Positions 60,509 to 64,000 of a DNA stretch of 64,000 bases are shown in pieces (the stretch's first letter is position 1; each line of letters begins with the position of its first letter). A program made the translations under genes and the position numbers. The notes beneath the pieces were generated by a model. That model had not been told where the DNA came from and did not search any database. It saw only the letters and a list, made by a program, of their open reading frames with translations. Source of the DNA: Inia geoffrensis (Eukaryota; Chordata; Mammalia; Artiodactyla; Iniidae); the NCBI GenBank assembly GCA_036417435.1, contig CM070904.1, positions 41,388,408 through 41,452,407 of the forward strand, given 5' to 3'.

Positions 60509-60897
60509 CATGGGCTGAATTGTGTCCCCCTGACCCAAATCTATGTATTGAAATCCTAACCCGCAGTACCTCAAAATGTGGCTATATTTGGAGACAGGGT
60601 CTTTAAAGAGGTAATTAATGTTAAATGAGATCATTGGGGCAGGCTCTAATCCAATCTGACTGATGTCCTTATAAGAAGAGGAGATTAGGACATAGACACG
60701 CACAGAGGAAAAAACCATGTGAAAATACAGGTAGAAGGTGGCTATCTACAAGTCAAAGGAGAAAGCCCTCAGAAGAAACCAACCCTGCCAACACCTTGAT
60801 CTCAGACTTTCAGCCTCAAGCCTTACATGTATGTTGTTTAAGCCACACAGTCTGTGATATTTTGTTATGGCAGCCCTAGCTAACTAATGCAAACTCA
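60509..60897 (+). mobile_element. MLT1-type MaLR LTR, nearly complete
   Basis: It starts tgtcatgggctgaattgtgt, passes through agaggtaattaatgttaaat and ccttataagaagaggagatt, and ends gttgtttaagccacacagtc to gctaactaatgca. It is a solo LTR of about 390 bp, with no internal region next to it. Confidence -1.
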
Positions 60898-61039
60898 CTG
60901 TGTTACATACTTGATATATATGTGAAGCAGGTTTTCCAGACATACTGCTTTCCAAACCATTATTGACCTTAATAAAATGGTGTTATAATGAGTGAAACAG
61001 TTTATCTGTTTATCTTTCGTGAAACCTCCAAACTAGAGG

Positions 61040-62460
61040 ACACCTTCGTGGCTCATACATGACAGCAATCATTTATGAATTCAAAAAAATATTTGCCTTC
61101 TATGTATCAGGCACTGGGGATACAAAAGTGAACAAAACAAGTTACTGTCCTCAAAGAACTTAGAGCAGCAGGGAAAAAAAATAAATGCATAAAATACTAC
61201 ATAATGGAATGTCTTTGCTATGAAATGCCAAGAAAAAAATAAAATTGGATTGGTGTGATGGAGGCTACTATTTTGGAGAGGCTGGTCAGCAAAATATTTA
61301 AGCAGAGACCTGAAAAATGTGAGAGACTTGAATGAATGTAAAGATCTATATTAAGAGAATTCCAAGGGGAAGGAGTTCCAAAGCAGGCACCTTCTTGGCT
61401 TGTTATAACAAGATGGATTACACCACGTCCCACATGGCTGGTGTCAGTACTCAAATTGTATAGTCTTCTAAAATAAGGTTAAAGTATATTTTTCTAACAG
61501 CATCATGAAGCTATGGGAGGTTTGAGACAGAGTGAATGACATGCTCTTATTTACGTTTGAAAAGGACCTTGCTAGGTGGAGTATAGAGAAGGAATTTTGG
61601 GGTGTGTAAGCAGTAGCAGGGATGAAGGTTTGAATGACATCCCAGAATTCCAGGTGAGAGAGGCTGATGGTTAGACGGGCTTTGTACTAGTGAAGGTGGT
61701 GAGGTGGTCACATTTGGACTGTATCTGGAAGGTACAGATGACAGGAATTGCTTATAAAGTGATTGTAGAATGTGGAAGAAAGAGAGGTAGCAAAGATGAT
61801 TGCTAGGTTTCAGGGCTTGAGCAATCATGAGAATGGTGGTGCCATTTGTTGAGATGAGAAATATTAGAGGCAAATTTGAGAGAGAAAATCAAAAGCTAGC
61901 TTTTGAACACAATAAATTTGAGATATTAGCTTTCCAACTGAGAAGGCTTGGAGTGACAGAGTGGAGTTCAGAGAGTAATGGGGGTATAAATTAGGCGTCA
62001 GCTATAAATCTGATATATATTGATAAGAAAGAAAGAAATTGCGCCCTGGGGAACACAGATATTCATAGATTAGAGCAAAGGGAAAGATCTTACAAATGAG
62101 ACTGGGAAAGAGCCAGTCAACTAGAAGGAAAACCAAGAAAATGGGAAGACGAGAGTTTTTCAAAAAAGAAAGAGTAATCAACTGTTTCAAATGGTTCTGA
62201 GAAGTTTACTAAGATAAGAATTGGCTATTGAGTTTGGCAAAGGGGCCTCTGTTGATGATCTTGATATGAGTTTTCTCTGGAATGATAGTAAAAGTGTGAT
62301 TAAGTCCAAGAGGTGATAATGGAGGAAGAGGAGAGAGGGCGTGGAGATAGCAAATATAGACGTGCTTTAAAGCAGTTTTGTAATGAGCCTGAGTGGAAAT
62401 GAAGGTGTTGATCAAAGGGAGATATGGCAAGGAAATTGATGATGCAGGATATGTAACTAC
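61040..62460 (-). mobile_element. Long L2 LINE fossil, antisense, with ORF2 remnants
   Basis: caggcactggggatacaaaa at the left is the antisense 3' end. Minus-strand open frames at 61873-61547 and 62490-62209 hold ISTNGTTILMIAQA and ALKHVYICYLHAL. These are recognisable pieces of the CR1-like L2 reverse transcriptase region. At about 1.4 kb this is long for a mammalian L2 survivor. Confidence -1.
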
Positions 62461-62616
62461 AGAGACATTTTCATTTGGGAACACCTTCAAGTTCAGTCTT
62501 TTAAGTCTTTACTCTTGTGCTTGTCAGGACCCCTAGAAGACTCTCTTCTTAAATCACATGTGAAATAGATAATCCTAAGAACCAGCATTTGGGAAACCCA
62601 ATGAAAGAAGTCTGAT

Positions 62617-63100
62617 GTGGTAGACAGAATGATGGCTCCCAAAGATACCCACATTCTAACCCCTGAAATCTGTGAATATGTTACCTTAAATAGCAAAAGA
62701 TTCTTCACAGATGTGAGTAAGTTAAAGATCTTGAGATGGAAAGATTAGATTGTCCTGGATCCTCTGGATGGGAACATTTTATTCACCAGCGTCCTTAAAA
62801 GTGGATGAGGAGATGGGAAAGGAAGAACAGAAAATGTGACTAAAGAAGCAAGACAGAGAGATACAAGGCTGCTGACTTGGAAAACAGAGAAAGGGGCCAT
62901 GGCCCCAAGGCATGTGGGTGGCTTCTAGAAGAGGTAAGGAGGTAAGGAGACAATTCTCCTCTAGAGCCTCCAGAAAGGAATGCAGCTCTACCAGAGCACT
63001 GACGTTAGCCTAGTGAGTGCCATGTTGGATTTCTATACTACAGAACTGAAAAATAATAAATGTGCCTTGTTTAAGTCACTAAGGTAGTAGTCATTTTTTT
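62617..63100 (+). mobile_element. MLT1-type MaLR LTR
   Basis: It starts near tgtggtagacagaatgatgg, passes through gttaccttaaatagcaaaag, ggcttctagaagaggtaagg and cctctagagcctccagaaag, and ends aataataaatgtgccttgtt. Same orientation as the MLT1 at 60509, but the internal sequence between the two is L2, so they are separate solo LTRs. Confidence -1.
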
Positions 63101-64000
63101 CAATATGTTAACTTCTCCTTAAACCCTGTTTTCAATATGATGTTCCTATCCTTAATTGGGCCATGTGTTCTCTAATCCAAAGACCTGTTTTGTGAACCTC
63201 TCCAGATAATAAACCTTCAATTACCTGCAGGGGCAGGGCTGGGGCCATCACCTAGGTGTGGCAATTGGGATTTGAGAGCTTAGGTACTTCTTAAACACAC
63301 TTTCAATAAATCCTCCAGTTTTTCTACCTCACCTTCATTCACATTTTCAAAGGTAAATGCCTGAATTTTCCATGTGTTCTGATGAGTAAATGGAGTGACT
63401 TTCTTTCTTTTCCCTTGAAGCCTTAGTAATCAGCTTTCTGGGTGCGCTAAGTCAGTTACCACTAGCCCATCTGTTTTCCATTGTTGCCTTTGTCCTCTCC
63501 CGTGTTCTTTGTCCTTGTAGGATACTGCCTTCCCCTCCCTCCTTTGTTTTGTTTTGTTAGTCTTTTTGTAACAAATTCCTTTACTATTGTCTTTGTGGCT
63601 AATTGGGAGTGAACAAAGACCAATGCATATGTTCAACTGGACACCGTTGACCAGAAGTATTACCTCTTCTTTTTCAGTGAAATCATAAAAGAACATCAGC
63701 TGAGAGTGTGCAGGCAAGAAGGAAAGCAATTTTCAGCTTTTAAGTTTGCCCAGGGAAAGACATTAAAGCCATTTCCACTACTGACTATTACCACAAAAGA
63801 AATTAAAGTCCATAGATGACTCTGTACCTTGCCTCCCTATATTAGAAGGCACTACATTTTCTCTCCTTTTACCATTCTCTGTTAACCTGCATTATACAAT
63901 ATCTAAATTTTTATTACTTAGCACCTCATAAAGTTTATTTTATTTTGCACCAGCTGATAGACTACTTTGCAGTTTTCCTGAATCAAAAAAAAATATTGTT
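63101..64000. other. Unique intronic-type sequence
   Basis: Nothing supported; the minus-strand frame at 63430-63729 has no family resemblance. Confidence -1.

Noticed and set aside
60509..63100. Paired LTRs of one endogenous retrovirus
   Set aside because: The two MLT1 LTRs differ in sequence and the DNA between them is an antisense L2, so they are independent solo LTRs.

Overview
The window is mammalian nuclear DNA, most likely from a cetacean. At least nine interspersed copies are tRNA-derived SINEs of the CHR type (cetacean/hippo/ruminant clade), with intact Pol III A and B boxes. Four are the short form that I associate with whales. I see no Bov-B or Bov-tA elements (ruminant) and no PRE-1 (pig). 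The species assignment is inference; no organism label was available.

The only protein-coding sequence I can support is one small exon on the + strand at 58449-58582. It encodes part of a thrombospondin type 1 repeat and matches the THSD7A/THSD7B family, large single-pass membrane proteins with many such repeats. It has a good splice acceptor and an acceptable donor. Everything else reads as intron: old repeats, younger L1 and SINE insertions, microsatellites and unique AT-rich sequence. No rRNA, tRNA gene, CRISPR array, operon or prokaryotic feature is present.

Layout. 1-6300: diverged duplicate segments, fossil L1M, MIR, an L1 3' end, a short-form CHR SINE, a pogo/Tigger-type mini-transposon and an (AT)n tract. 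6300-16470: MIR and L2 fossils and an old L1M/HAL1-like element. 16485-22090: a nearly full-length L1 in minus orientation with a SINE between its ORFs and a second SINE at its 5' edge, in the same target site. 23205-24012: an ERV-type LTR. 27170-35240: SINEs, MIR, MER5, L2 and L1 tails. 39360-43815: a nest of an old plus-strand L1M carrying a SINE, an unidentified insertion flanked by a target-site duplication (TSD), an MLT1 LTR and an A-tailed antisense L1 scrap. 44000-52600: mostly unique sequence with one SINE. 52890-55005: an L1 with a 5' inversion and 254 bp of non-L1 DNA at the inversion junction. 58449-58582: the exon. 59779-60197: an L1 3' end. 60509-63100: two MLT1 LTRs around a long fossil L2.

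The genes do not form a pathway; the window is a record of retrotransposition inside what is probably a large THSD7-family intron. I found no new functional system. The best observations are mechanistic: one endonuclease site used twice, a twin-primed L1 with filler DNA, a retroposed antisense L1 fragment, and an unexplained pair of ancient duplicated segments.
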